From: CBDFHJ01 sp965247635
GTDB taxonomy: Bacteria > Chloroflexota > Dehalococcoidia > Lucifugimonadales > Australimonadaceae
Direction: 5' to 3'
Assembly: GCA_965247635.1 (NCBI GenBank)
Contig: CBDFHJ010000010.1
Coordinates: forward strand, 310,001 to 374,000
Length of the DNA stretch: 64,000 nt
The translations under genes and the position numbers were made by a program. The notes below the pieces were generated by a model. The model was not told the DNA's origin. It saw only the letters and a program-made list of their open reading frames with translations, and made no database searches. Shown one piece after another: positions 46,444-55,075 of this stretch. Position 1 is the first letter of the stretch, and each line of letters opens with the position of its first letter.

Positions 46444-46637
46444 TAGAGCTTCCTCAGTATCTCGTCGGCGACGTGCTCTCGGCCCCGCGGCACCATGACG
46501 CGGAAGGCCACCTGCTCACCGTAGGTGGTGATGTCGCCCTCTGGAAGCAGGCGCACGGGCAGGCCTTCGCCTTCCAGGATCTCCATCCACATCTCGGCCG
46601 CCATCAGCGTTGGCACGCGCTTGTACTCAACCCACAT
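46443..46637 (-). CDS. Small DUF2007-like (putative signal-transducing) protein
   Basis: This 64-residue protein, 'MWVEYKRVPTLMAAEMWMEI...' with 'GLPVRLLP' and 'AFRVMVPRGREHVADEIL', has the ferredoxin-like repeat pattern of PF09413-type proteins. Such proteins have no proven function. It lies within the nuo operon between nuoK and nuoL and overlaps the nuoL start by one base, so it is translated with the complex. It is not a known complex I subunit. Confidence 0.65.
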   Translation of the reverse strand: MWVEYKRVPTLMAAEMWMEILEGEGLPVRLLPEGDITTYGEQVAFRVMVPRGREHVADEILRKL

Positions 46638-46677
46638 AGGTACCGCCCGCCTTTTGCGCCACCGGAGGCCCGCTGCC

Positions 46678-47025
46678 TCAGCGCCGCAGTAAGTTCATCT
46701 CCCCCACGTCCACCGTGTCCCGGTGCCGGAAGAAAGCGATAACGAGCGCCAGGCCCAACGCAACCTCCGCCGCGGCCACGACCACCACGAAAATCGCGAA
46801 GGTCTGGCCCGTCAGCAGCGCGCTGGCGTCCGCTCCCTGGCCGTCCGTCCCGCGTAGCACCGCCGGCGTTATGTAGCGGGAAAAGGCCACGAAGGCCAGG
46901 TTCACCGCGTTGAACATGATCTCTATGGACATCAGCACCGCGATGATGTTGCGCCTGGACAGCGCGCCGTACAGCCCAATGGCGAAGAGCACCGCGGAAA
47001 GCAACAGAAAACGCTCTACGTCCAC
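46678..47025 (-). CDS. nuoK: NADH-quinone oxidoreductase subunit K
   Basis: This 115-residue three-helix subunit has 'GLYGALSRRNIIAVLMSIEI' followed by 'MFNAVNLAF' (conserved Glu in helix 2) and 'VVVVAAAEVALGLALVIAFF' (second Glu). The loop between helices 2 and 3 carries an insertion with 'RGTDGQGADAS'. The start lies 13 bases after nuoJ. Confidence 0.95.
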   Translation of the reverse strand: MDVERFLLLSAVLFAIGLYGALSRRNIIAVLMSIEIMFNAVNLAFVAFSRYITPAVLRGTDGQGADASALLTGQTFAIFVVVVAAAEVALGLALVIAFFRHRDTVDVGEMNLLRR

Positions 47026-47038
47026 GGCTCTCGCCTCC

Positions 47039-47557
47039 TCACTGCCCCCGCTCCCGCACTATCGCCAACGCGCCGAGGACCGCCGCCAGCAGCACGACCC
47101 CCGCAATCTCAAAGGGCAAGACGAACTCGCGCACCAACAGGCCGCCCAACCGCTGTGGTGTCTCCACAAACGCTTGTTGGAGCTCTTGCGGCAGCACCGC
47201 CGGAAGCGCATCCCACTCTGCTTCCACAATGCCCCATACCAGCAAGCCCAGCAGCAGCGCGCCCACCGTGAGGGCCACTAACTGGACCGGCGTGCTCGGA
47301 TTACCGTGGGCCACGTCCCTGGTGAGCATGACCGCGAAGATGATCAGGACGGCGATAGCGCCGGCGTAGATCAGCACCTGGACCACCGCTAAAAACTCCG
47401 CGCTCAGCAGCGCGAAGAGCCCAGCAATGCCCAAAAAGGTGACCACTAGCGCCAGCGCCGCTCGAAACACGTCCCGAAGGTGCACGACGAGCAGCGCACC
47501 ACCCACGGTGGCCACCGCCAGCACCCAAAAGGCAGCTTCTTGAAAAACGTTGTCCAC
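47039..47557 (-). CDS. nuoJ: NADH-quinone oxidoreductase subunit J
   Basis: This 172-residue five-helix membrane subunit has the family segments 'GLFALLSAEFLAVVQVLIYA' and 'GAIAVLIIFAVMLTRD' (pi-bulge helix 3), and 'EIAGVVLLAAVLGALAI' in the last helix. It lies 10 bases after the lipoprotein gene. Confidence 0.95.
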   Translation of the reverse strand: MDNVFQEAAFWVLAVATVGGALLVVHLRDVFRAALALVVTFLGIAGLFALLSAEFLAVVQVLIYAGAIAVLIIFAVMLTRDVAHGNPSTPVQLVALTVGALLLGLLVWGIVEAEWDALPAVLPQELQQAFVETPQRLGGLLVREFVLPFEIAGVVLLAAVLGALAIVRERGQ

Positions 47558-47567
47558 GGAACTTCCC

Positions 47568-48128
47568 CTAGGGCAGCCGCTCCTGAATGACCTGCGCCAG
47601 CACCAGCAACTGCTCGATGTCCATCAGGTATGGCCGTCCCGCCGCCGCCGTGGAGTGCAGTTGGATGATGTACGGCCCTTGCCTGAAACCCACGATGCCG
47701 GCTATGCCTGGCTCTTGGGGAACGACTTGATAGGAATCTGGGGCAAACGTGTCGAATTCCATCTTATCCCCCGCCACTTCGCGCGCTCGCATCTGGGTCG
47801 TGAAGGTCTCCAAGTGGTCAGTCGCGGAGATCTCCGAGTCGAACTTGATGGCCGCCAGACCGATGGCCGCCTGGTGGTCGTTCAACTCGAACCCCGCTTG
47901 GCACGACTCATCAATAGCCGGGTTGAGCTCCTTCGACCCCTCTGTTACGTCTATGGCGCGAAAGACCAGGTGCGGCTTGCCCAGGAAAATTTTGATTTCA
48001 TTCAAGCTGAGGAAGCTTTCGCATCTCCTAAAGTCCACCTCGTCCTGCGGAATAACGCCGCCACTACACGCCGCTAGCAAGAGGACGATCCCTAACCCTG
48101 TGACAGCAACAAAGGAACGAAATCCCAT
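47568..48128 (-). CDS. Lipoprotein encoded inside the nuo operon, unknown function
   Basis: This 186-residue protein has an N-terminal signal ending in the lipobox 'LLLAACSGG', so it should be anchored outside the membrane. The mature part holds two more cysteines ('RRCESF' and 'ESCQAGF'), charged and polar stretches, and no recognised domain. It lies between nuoI (80 bases before) and nuoJ (10 bases after) on the same strand. It could be a lineage-specific accessory factor of the complex, but nothing in its sequence proves that. Confidence 0.6.
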   Translation of the reverse strand: MGFRSFVAVTGLGIVLLLAACSGGVIPQDEVDFRRCESFLSLNEIKIFLGKPHLVFRAIDVTEGSKELNPAIDESCQAGFELNDHQAAIGLAAIKFDSEISATDHLETFTTQMRAREVAGDKMEFDTFAPDSYQVVPQEPGIAGIVGFRQGPYIIQLHSTAAAGRPYLMDIEQLLVLAQVIQERLP

Positions 48129-48208
48129 CCCTTCTGAACGCTCCCAGGCCCCTGTTGCGGCTCCGCGGAGAAGCTACCTCCACGTCGTCCGCTTCGAAGA
48201 GGGCCCTA

Positions 48209-48790
48209 TTACCGGTATTCGCCGTCGGCGCTGGCCTCTGTGCGATGGGGTTCATCCACTTCTTGGGGCCGCTTGGGGTGCCAGTAGGAGTCCTCGCGGC
48301 CTACCTGTTCCCAGCCGACCGTTTCCTGGTAGGGATCGTAGGCCTGCCGTTCCAGCTGCGGACGGAACCACGTACTCGGATGTTTCTCGCGGGCCTTTAG
48401 CTCGTCCACGGTAATAACCAGGTCCTGGCGCCGGGTCTGGGCAGCCTCGAACCCGGTACCCATATAGAGCGCGTCGTAGGGGCATGCCTCCACGCAGAGC
48501 CCGCAGTACATGCACCGTGCCTGGTCAATGTCAAAGACATCAACCTTATAGTCACCGCCCTCCTGCTCATGCCCTCCGTCTGGGTCGGTCACGATACGGA
48601 TGATGCCCAGCGGACAGTACTTGGCGCAGATAGCGCACCCCGTGCACCGCTCCTCGTACCACACGAACTCCTGTCCTCGGAACCGCGAGTGCTGTTGGGC
48701 CCGCTGCTCCGGATACTGGATGGTAAACGGCTTACGAAACAGGTTCAGCAAGGTAACGGCAAGCCCTTTTGCGATGCCGACGCCGTACAT
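48209..48790 (-). CDS. nuoI: NADH-quinone oxidoreductase subunit I
   Basis: This 193-residue peripheral-arm protein carries two [4Fe-4S] clusters (N6a/N6b) ligated by 'CTGCAICAKYCP' and 'CMYCGLCVEACPYDAL'. The N-terminal amphipathic helix before 'FRKPFTIQYPEQ' docks it to the membrane. The C-terminal 60 residues are charged and longer than in E. coli. The start overlaps the nuoH stop by one base. Confidence 0.96.
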   Translation of the reverse strand: MYGVGIAKGLAVTLLNLFRKPFTIQYPEQRAQQHSRFRGQEFVWYEERCTGCAICAKYCPLGIIRIVTDPDGGHEQEGGDYKVDVFDIDQARCMYCGLCVEACPYDALYMGTGFEAAQTRRQDLVITVDELKAREKHPSTWFRPQLERQAYDPYQETVGWEQVGREDSYWHPKRPQEVDEPHRTEASADGEYR

Positions 48791-50001
48791 CAGCTCACCT
48801 CCGCGCCAATTGGCCTGGGTGCGGCGCTCACCGTTTGAATGGCGACGCCCCGGCGCTTGGCAAGAACGTTACTAAAGAGCACGATTGCAACGGCCGCGAT
48901 GCCCCAGTTGATGCCCGCCATGACCCATAGCTCGGCGGTGGTTGGAGCGGGCCACACCAGTTTCTCCACCGCGGCGGCCACGACGTTGATCAGGCCCAGC
49001 GGCAGCAAGAACTTCCACGCAAGCGTCAGGATCTGGTCGATCCGCAGTCTGGGCAACGTGGCTTTGACCCAGATAAAGACGAAGGCTATGACCGAAATCT
49101 TAAGCAGGAACCACAGGAACCCCAACTCCGACGGCAGCAGCGGTCCTCGCCATCCTTGCAGGAACAGCACGGCGATGAGGGCGCTGGCCACCAACACCCC
49201 TGCGTACTCCGCAAGGTAGAACGCCCCAAACTTCATACCGCTGTACTCCGTGTGATAGCCCGCTATGATCTCCGATTCCGCCTCGGCCAGGTCAAAGGGT
49301 GGGCGGTTCAGCTCGGCGGACATGCCAGTCACAAAGACGAAGAACCCCAGGGGCTGGACCAACATCAGCGGGAGGCCCTGGCCCTCCACGATATCCGTCA
49401 AGGACATGGAACCAATGATGATGACCACCCCCAGGAGGGACAGCACCACGGGAATCTCATAGCTCAGGAGGGCGGCCACGGCCCGCATGCTCCCGAACAT
49501 CGCGTACCTGTTGGCGGAGGCCCAGCCAGCCATGAGCACCGCCATGACCCCGATACCGGAGACGGCCACCACGTAGAGGACGCCGATATTGAGGTCCGCC
49601 AGCACGCCGCCAGCCGCGAAGGGGATCACGGCCAGCGCCAAAAACACCGGCGCCATCATCACCACCGGCGCCATGTTGAACACCCAGCGGTCGGCGACCC
49701 TGGGCACGATATCCTCCTTGCTCAGCATCTTGATGGCGTCGGCGATGGGTTGGAGCAGGCCAAAAGGGCCCGCTCGATTGGGTCCAAGCCGGCTTTGGAA
49801 CCGGCCAAGCAGCCGGCGCTCCGCGTACGTCAACCACGTGGTCATGGTAAAGAGAACATTGACCACCAGCAGGATGATAGCCATCGCCGCCAACAGGTAC
49901 GCCAGCCACGCCCAGTCCGATTCCCACCCCGATGGGAGGAGGTCCGTCACGAAGTCGTAGACGTTCCGATAGATGACGTTGCCCTGAAGACCCTCGCCCA
50001 T
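48790..50001 (-). CDS. nuoH: NADH-quinone oxidoreductase subunit H
   Basis: This 403-residue membrane subunit helps form the quinone cavity. 'TYAERRLLGRFQSRLGPNRA' with 'GPFGLLQPIADAIKMLSKED', 'SAELNRPPFDLAEAESEIIA' with 'GYHTEYSGMKFGAFYLAEYA' and 'FIWVKATLPRLRIDQIL' are highly conserved. It overlaps nuoD and nuoI by one base each. Confidence 0.97.
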   Translation of the reverse strand: MGEGLQGNVIYRNVYDFVTDLLPSGWESDWAWLAYLLAAMAIILLVVNVLFTMTTWLTYAERRLLGRFQSRLGPNRAGPFGLLQPIADAIKMLSKEDIVPRVADRWVFNMAPVVMMAPVFLALAVIPFAAGGVLADLNIGVLYVVAVSGIGVMAVLMAGWASANRYAMFGSMRAVAALLSYEIPVVLSLLGVVIIIGSMSLTDIVEGQGLPLMLVQPLGFFVFVTGMSAELNRPPFDLAEAESEIIAGYHTEYSGMKFGAFYLAEYAGVLVASALIAVLFLQGWRGPLLPSELGFLWFLLKISVIAFVFIWVKATLPRLRIDQILTLAWKFLLPLGLINVVAAAVEKLVWPAPTTAELWVMAGINWGIAAVAIVLFSNVLAKRRGVAIQTVSAAPRPIGAEVS

Positions 50002-51104
50002 CAGCGGTCCACCTCACCCATGTTGAAGTCTAAACTCCCCAGCGTCACGACCAGGTCAGCCACCTTCCAGCCAACCATCATCTCCTTCAGCAGCGACAAG
50101 TTGATGAAGGAGGGGGCCCGAATCTTGCATCGGTACGGCGCGATGGTGCCGTCGCTTATCAGGTAGAAGCCCAGCTCGCCTTTGGGAGATTCGATGGGAA
50201 CGTACGACTCGCCCGGCGGCGGGCGAAAGAGCATGGCGATGGTTGCGCGTACCGGCCCGGGTTCGACCTGCTGCTGGCACTGCTCCACTATCCGGATGGA
50301 CTGCCGGACCTCAGCGAACCGCACGGCTAGACGGTCGTAGTTGTCTCCGACCGAACCTACCGGCACGTCGAACTCCACCCGATCGTACACGTCGTAGGGG
50401 TTGGCCTTGCGCAGGTCCCACGGCACACCGGTGGCGCGCAGCACCGGACCCGTAAGCGACGCGTTGATGGCCTGCTCCGGCGTTATGATGCTCACATCCT
50501 TGGTGCGGGAAAGAACGATCTCGTTCGTGGAGATCAGCCGGTCCAACTCGTCGACGTAGTGGGGCAGCTCGTCGAGCAGACGCCGTAGCGCGGGCCAAAA
50601 CTCCTCCGGTGCGTCCTGAAAGACCCCCCCAATCCGCATGTAGCTCACCGTGATACGAGCCCCGCACAGCATCTCGAACAGGTCCAGAATGCGCTCCCGC
50701 TCCCGGAAGCAGTACATCACCGGCGTGGCGAAGGCACCCAGGTCCTGCAGGAAAAAGCCGATGCCGATCAGGTGGCTGGCGATGCGCTGCAGCTCGGCCG
50801 CGATCACCCGCAGGTACCTGCCGCGGTCGGGGGCCTCCAGCCCCACCAGCTGCTCGCAGGAGAGCACGAAGGCCTGGTTATTGGTCATGGACGCAACGTA
50901 GTCCAACCGGTCGGTCAGCGTAATAACCTGGGTGTACTGGCGCTCCTCGGCCAGCTTCTCGGTGCCCCGGTGCAGGTAGCCCACCACCGGCTCCAGGTCC
51001 TGGACGTTCTCCCCATCGAAGGTCACCCGCAGGCGGAAGACGCCGTGGGTGCTGGGGTGGTGCGGCCCCATGTTGATGGTGATGGGATCCGTACGCAACG
51101 ACAC
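50001..51104 (-). CDS. nuoD: NADH-quinone oxidoreductase subunit D
   Basis: This 367-residue 49-kDa-type subunit forms the quinone pocket with NuoB. 'INMGPHHPSTHGVFRLRV', 'GYLHRGTEKLAEERQYTQVI' and 'ESPKGELGFYLISDGT' are diagnostic, and the C-terminal 'KEMMVGWKVADLVVTLGSLD' is conserved. Unlike the fused NuoCD of E. coli, NuoC is separate here, three bases upstream. Confidence 0.97.
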   Translation of the reverse strand: MSLRTDPITINMGPHHPSTHGVFRLRVTFDGENVQDLEPVVGYLHRGTEKLAEERQYTQVITLTDRLDYVASMTNNQAFVLSCEQLVGLEAPDRGRYLRVIAAELQRIASHLIGIGFFLQDLGAFATPVMYCFRERERILDLFEMLCGARITVSYMRIGGVFQDAPEEFWPALRRLLDELPHYVDELDRLISTNEIVLSRTKDVSIITPEQAINASLTGPVLRATGVPWDLRKANPYDVYDRVEFDVPVGSVGDNYDRLAVRFAEVRQSIRIVEQCQQQVEPGPVRATIAMLFRPPPGESYVPIESPKGELGFYLISDGTIAPYRCKIRAPSFINLSLLKEMMVGWKVADLVVTLGSLDFNMGEVDR

Positions 51105-51107
51105 GCT

Positions 51108-51584
51108 CTAACCTCCGTGGGGCCAGGTGTACGGGAGCGGCGGCTCCAAGTAATCCCTTCGCAGCGGGTAGCCCTGAAAGCCCTCCCACAGGAAGATACG
51201 CTTCAGGTTGGGATGGCCTGAAAAGTGAATGCCCATGAGGTCGTACACCTCGCTCTCTTGCATCTCGGCGCCCTTCCACACCGAGACCACCGACGGGACC
51301 GTGGGGTCTTCCCGCCCATAGCAGCGGGCCTTGAGCACGGCGCTGCAGTTCCGGCTGATGGACGTCAGGTGATAGACCACCTCGAAGTACTCGACGTAGT
51401 CAACGCCGGAGATGGCGTTGAGGAGGTCAAAGCGTTGCTCCGGCCCATCGTGAAGGAAGGCGCAGACCTCAGCCACCGACTCCGGCGTCAACCACACGGC
51501 GGTGCCATCGGAGTCCACCACGGCGCGAGGAAAGCGTTCACGAAGGGCAACAGCCAAGTCGTGGCCCGAAACGGCGGCGGTCAC
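51108..51584 (-). CDS. nuoC: NADH-quinone oxidoreductase subunit C
   Basis: This 158-residue 30-kDa-type subunit has 'LNAISGVDYVEYFEVVYHL' and 'PSVVSVWKGAEMQESEVYDL' followed by 'MGIHFSGHPNLKRIFLWEGF' and 'YPLRRDY', the classic signature. The gene lies one base from the nuoB stop and three bases from the nuoD start. Confidence 0.96.
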   Translation of the reverse strand: MTAAVSGHDLAVALRERFPRAVVDSDGTAVWLTPESVAEVCAFLHDGPEQRFDLLNAISGVDYVEYFEVVYHLTSISRNCSAVLKARCYGREDPTVPSVVSVWKGAEMQESEVYDLMGIHFSGHPNLKRIFLWEGFQGYPLRRDYLEPPLPYTWPHGG

Positions 51585-51585
51585 G

Positions 51586-52224
51586 CTACGCTCCGGCTGG
51601 TTGGTGGGTCAGGGTGTACTTCTTGATCTTGTCGTGGAGCTGCATGATGCCGTACAGCAGGGCATCGGGGCGGGGCGGGCACCCGGGGACGTAGACGTCC
51701 ACCGGCATGATGTGGTTCACGCCTGACACCACGCTGTAGCCCTGGTAGTAGGGCCCGCCACTGGTCGCGCAGACGCCCATGGCGATGACCCACTTCGGCT
51801 CGGCCATCTGGTCGTAGATTCGGCGGATGACCGGCGCCATCTTCCACGTTAGCGTTCCAGAAACGATGAGTAGGTCCGCCTGGCGGGGCGAGGCGCGGAA
51901 CGCCTCCATGCCGAAACGGGAGATGTCGAAGCGTGACATGGCCGACGCGAACATCTCGAAGACGCAGCAGGCCAGGCCAAAGGCGACCGGCCACACCGAG
52001 GAGCGGCGCCCCCAGTTCAACAAAGCGTCGACAGACGTGATGGCAACGCTCCGGCGCAGGTCGTCGGGAACGTGGATCTCCGGCTCAGGGAAGGCCTCCT
52101 GGCAGCTCCATTTGAGCTGCTCGATGGTGGCGCCTTCGATGCGGTCCAGGTCCCACTCTATCGGGGCGATTGGTTGGCTGTGGGCCTCATTTTGCTCCGG
52201 TGTTTCATCTGTTGGATTGAGCAT
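51586..52224 (-). CDS. nuoB: NADH-quinone oxidoreductase subunit B
   Basis: This 212-residue subunit carries the terminal [4Fe-4S] cluster N2. The ligands are the tandem Cys pair in 'VAFGLACCVFEMFA', Cys in 'MGVCATSGGPYYQGY' and Cys in 'VYVPGCPPRPDALL'. An N-terminal extension of about 40 residues is hydrophilic. It is the first nuo gene seen; the 320 bases upstream are repeat-derived and hold no nuoA. Confidence 0.97.
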   Translation of the reverse strand: MLNPTDETPEQNEAHSQPIAPIEWDLDRIEGATIEQLKWSCQEAFPEPEIHVPDDLRRSVAITSVDALLNWGRRSSVWPVAFGLACCVFEMFASAMSRFDISRFGMEAFRASPRQADLLIVSGTLTWKMAPVIRRIYDQMAEPKWVIAMGVCATSGGPYYQGYSVVSGVNHIMPVDVYVPGCPPRPDALLYGIMQLHDKIKKYTLTHQPAGA

Positions 52225-52347
52225 GTGCAGCCCCTTTCAGCGCCCCACAAAGCTGGCCAATGTCAGGCGGTTACCGGTCAGTATCTTCGCCGGAAGAATA
52301 GCACAGGGCAGGAGGCCCCACAAGGTGAAAAAAAGTACAAACTCGTT

Positions 52348-52492
52348 GCCAGGGCTCGGCCCTGGACCCACTTGCGGTGTCCCCATCGCCCTTCACAACG
52401 GAGCGCCATGAAGCCCTCGCCGAGGCGCTTGCGCAGGCGCCGGGCACAGGGGCGGGCTGGGGGTGGGAAAAACAACCTGGGGGGTTGGGGTT
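52348..52492 (-). repeat. Repeat family R, inverted copy upstream of nuoB
   Basis: Read on the minus strand it has 'gtttttcccacccccagccc', then 'gagggcttcatggcgctccg', 'ggggacaccgcaagtgggtc' and a closing 'ccagggccgagccctgg' hairpin, in the order of the other family members. It fills most of the space (52225-52546) where nuoA would be expected. Confidence 0.65.
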
Positions 52493-52546
52493 CTTGCAGA
52501 AGCGGAAGGCCTTCGCGATGGCCCATGCGGCCTAGGAAGCCTCCGG

Positions 52547-53011
52547 CTATAGCCACCGGCGCACCCGCGCCCGGTACTGCTGGTACTCGTCACCGAACCG
52601 GCGGCCTAGGTAGCGCTCCTCGCGGGCGATGACACCGTAGTGCAAGAGCGCCAGCGGCGCGGGAAGCAAGATGACGTGCCACAGGGTATTCACCGCGAGC
52701 CCAGCGCCCAGGTGCGCCAGGATGAAGGCCAGGTAGATGGGGTTGCGGCTAAAGGCGAAGGGTCCGCTTGTAATAAGCTTATTGGTGGGCCGGTAAACGT
52801 CGGGGCTCTCGCGCTGTCGAGTCATCGTCCGGACGCTCCATACCATCAGCGCGACACTCACCAGTATCAGCGGCCAGCCAGCCCCATGCCCGATGAGCGC
52901 GTCGGGAAACAGCCGCAGGGGCATCCACAGCCGCAGCAGGACTCCCGCCACCAAGAAGGGGGCAGCGAGCAAAGGCGGCGGGGCAACGACGTTCGCGTGC
53001 TCACGGGCCAT
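52547..53011 (-). CDS. Isoprenylcysteine carboxyl methyltransferase family / phospholipid methyltransferase-like membrane protein
   Basis: The ATG at 53011 gives 154 residues; longer frames lack homology-like sequence. Three or four helices are followed by the family C-terminus 'TSGPFAFSRNPIYLAFIL', 'EERYLGRRFGDEYQQYRARV'. The family uses S-adenosylmethionine to methylate lipid or isoprenylated substrates at the membrane. The substrate here is unknown. Confidence 0.85.
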   Translation of the reverse strand: MAREHANVVAPPPLLAAPFLVAGVLLRLWMPLRLFPDALIGHGAGWPLILVSVALMVWSVRTMTRQRESPDVYRPTNKLITSGPFAFSRNPIYLAFILAHLGAGLAVNTLWHVILLPAPLALLHYGVIAREERYLGRRFGDEYQQYRARVRRWL

Positions 53012-53128
53012 ACGACCGCACCTCCAGAAACGCCGGGTGGCTAGTAAGGCAGCAAGTATGCCACGAACGGGCCCAGCAGCGTCAAGGAGGGTGCACGAGC
53101 ACGCCGGGCCTGATACCCTGGGCGCGCC

Positions 53129-53758
53129 ATGAAAGACGACACCAACCCCATAAGTCAAATCACCAACGAGGCGCTGGCCCGGTTCTCGCAAAAGCACGAG
53201 ATGCGGGAGCAGGCGCTACGCACCTCCCGTGAGGTGATCCGCAGCTCCGCCACCGCCATCCGGGCCATCCACCGCAACGAGCTCGACGAGGCCCAGGCCA
53301 TGGTGCAAGCCACCGGCCGGCTGGTATCCGAGACCCGGGAGTTGCTGCGGGACCACCAGGACCTGTACTTCACCGGCTTCACCCAGGACGCCCAGAAGGA
53401 GTACACCGAATCGTGCGCCGTGTACGCCTTCATCGCCGGCACTCCGCTGCCACGGCCCAACGACCTGGGCGTGGAAACGGCCCCGTATCTCAACGGACTG
53501 GCCGAGGCGGCCAGCGAGCTACGGCGCTACATTCTCGATTCGCTCCGGCGCGACGACGACTCCCGATGCGAGGAGCTGATGGAGAAGATGGACGAGGTGT
53601 ACAACGTGATGGTGGTCATGGACTTCCCTGACGCGTTGACAAACGGGCTGCGCCGCACCACCGACGCGCTGCGGGCCGTGCTGGAGCGCACCCGCGGCGA
53701 CCTGACCCTGGCCGTGCGCCAGCGCCGCCTGGAGCGAAAGCTGGCGGCAGAAGAATAA
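53129..53758 (+). CDS. Translin family protein
   Basis: This 209-residue, almost fully helical protein has the translin/TRAX pattern: 'REQALRTSREVIRSSATAIR' near the start, 'DHQDLYFTGFTQDAQKEYTE' and 'MEKMDEVYNVMVVMDFPDAL' with 'RRTTDALRAVLERTRGDLTL' near the end. Translins bind single-stranded RNA and DNA, and some members cleave RNA. Bacterial members are sparse and unstudied. It lies eight bases before a SET-domain gene. Confidence 0.8.
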   Translation: MKDDTNPISQITNEALARFSQKHEMREQALRTSREVIRSSATAIRAIHRNELDEAQAMVQATGRLVSETRELLRDHQDLYFTGFTQDAQKEYTESCAVYAFIAGTPLPRPNDLGVETAPYLNGLAEAASELRRYILDSLRRDDDSRCEELMEKMDEVYNVMVVMDFPDALTNGLRRTTDALRAVLERTRGDLTLAVRQRRLERKLAAEE

Positions 53759-53766
53759 CTACCAGC

Positions 53767-54288
53767 GTGGAGTATCGGCGAAGGTCGTGGATTGACCCAA
53801 GAGTTGTGGTGCGAGCGTCACGAGTGCACGGTCGCGGGGTATTCACCACCGCACCTATCGCCGCCGGTGAGGTCGTCATTATCTGGGGTGGAGTGCTGTT
53901 TACCGCCGAACAGGTTGCGAAAGGCGCCTCACGACAATTTTCCTACGCGCCGATCGACGAAGGCCTGTATCTAGGTGAGTTTGCCGATGGACCAGAAAAT
54001 CCTGATGATCTGATGAACCATTCGTGCGACCCAAACGTCTGGCTGATGGATGCGGTGACGATAGCGGCCCGTCGGGATATCACGGCTGATGAAGAACTCA
54101 CTATTGATTACGGCATGTTCAACTCACCCGATTGGGACCCGCCGTGGAAGTGTAACTGCGGGTCCCCAATTTGTCGTAAAAGGGTCACTGGGCTCGACTA
54201 CCGGCTTCCTCAACTCCAACAACGGTACGGTGCACATTGGAGCCCCTACATTAGAAAGGGAATCGAACGGGAAGATGCTGAAGCCTAA
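53767..54288 (+). CDS. SET-domain protein, putative lysine methyltransferase
   Basis: A GTG start gives 173 residues made of a SET core. 'SRVHGRGVFTTAPIAAGEVV' is the N-SET, 'LMNHSCDPNVW' carries the NHS pseudoknot that binds S-adenosylmethionine, 'DEELTIDYGMF' is the catalytic Tyr region, and 'CNCGSPICRKRV' is a post-SET zinc cysteine cluster. Bacterial SET enzymes methylate proteins such as ribosomal proteins or histone-like proteins. It overlaps the next gene by 14 bases. Confidence 0.92.
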   Translation: MEYRRRSWIDPRVVVRASRVHGRGVFTTAPIAAGEVVIIWGGVLFTAEQVAKGASRQFSYAPIDEGLYLGEFADGPENPDDLMNHSCDPNVWLMDAVTIAARRDITADEELTIDYGMFNSPDWDPPWKCNCGSPICRKRVTGLDYRLPQLQQRYGAHWSPYIRKGIEREDAEA

Positions 54289-54844
54289 AGCGCCTAACCA
54301 GCCCATAAGTCTGCCTTTGCAGACCGAGCGGCTTCTGCTCCGGGAGTTTGTCGCAGAGGACTGGCGTGCGGTCCATAAATACGCCACCGACCTGGAAGTG
54401 GTGCGGTATATGCCATTTGGCCCGAACACCGAGGAAGAGTCCAAAGCGTTCGTTGAGCAAGTCCTGGCGCTTCAGCGTGAGGTTCCCCGCACGAAGTTCG
54501 AGTTGGCGGTCGCGCTGAGGTCAAATGGGCAATTTATCGGCGGTTGTGCCATCAGAATTAGAAGCCAGAGCCTTCGGGACGGGGATATCGGTTACTGTTT
54601 CAACCGTGGGTATTGGGGCCAGGGTTATGCGACGGAGGCGGCCCGGGCGGCGGTCCGCTTCGGCTTCGAGCATCTCGGCCTCCATCGAATTTGGGCCACT
54701 TGCGATGCGGACAACGTAGCCTCGACGCGTGTGTTAGAGAAGGTGGGCATGCAGCGAGAGGGCTATTTTCGACGACACATGCTTGTCCGAGGGAGCTGGC
54801 GGGACCACCTGCTGTACGCCGTGCTGGAAGATGAGTGGCGCTGA
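54275..54844 (+). CDS. GNAT family N-acetyltransferase (RimJ/RimL-like)
   Basis: The ATG at 54275 starts a 189-residue protein whose homology begins at once ('LPLQTERLLLREFVAEDW'). 'NRGYWGQGYATEAARAAVRF' is the acetyl-CoA pyrophosphate loop, and 'LHRIWATCDADNVASTRVLE' with 'KVGMQREGYF' the C-terminal half. Such proteins acetylate N-termini of ribosomal proteins or small amines. Co-transcription with SET and translin genes suggests a joint role in modifying a protein or nucleoprotein, as an inference. Confidence 0.92.
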   Translation: MLKPKAPNQPISLPLQTERLLLREFVAEDWRAVHKYATDLEVVRYMPFGPNTEEESKAFVEQVLALQREVPRTKFELAVALRSNGQFIGGCAIRIRSQSLRDGDIGYCFNRGYWGQGYATEAARAAVRFGFEHLGLHRIWATCDADNVASTRVLEKVGMQREGYFRRHMLVRGSWRDHLLYAVLEDEWR

Positions 54845-54885
54845 CGAAGGATTTCTCTGGCAAACCAACAATTAGTGCAAACCTT

Positions 54886-55020
54886 TGGGTTGTTTTTCCC
54901 ACCCAACCCACCCCGGTGCGCTGTTTCTCCTGAGCGAAGCGTCACGGCGCGGGCTTCATAGCACTACGTCGTAATAAGCGCTCGGAACCCCGCAAGTGGG
55001 TCCAGGGCTGCGGCCCTGGT
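54886..55020 (+). repeat. Repeat family R copy
   Basis: 'tgtttttcccacccaaccca' followed by 'gagcgaagcg', 'ggcgcgggcttcat', 'ccccgcaagtgggtccaggg' and the hairpin 'ccagggctgcggccctgg'. Immediately after, at 55029-55054, is the 26-bp near-palindrome also found at 33624-33649. Confidence 0.7.
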
Positions 55021-55075
55021 GGGTGTCCTCCGAAGGAGTCCGGAGTCCTTCGGACCGACGAGTCGGGGCCGTCAG

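Noticed and set aside
52225..52546. Search for nuoA upstream of nuoB
   Set aside because: The stretch is repeat R sequence on both strands and has no frame with NuoA-like helices.
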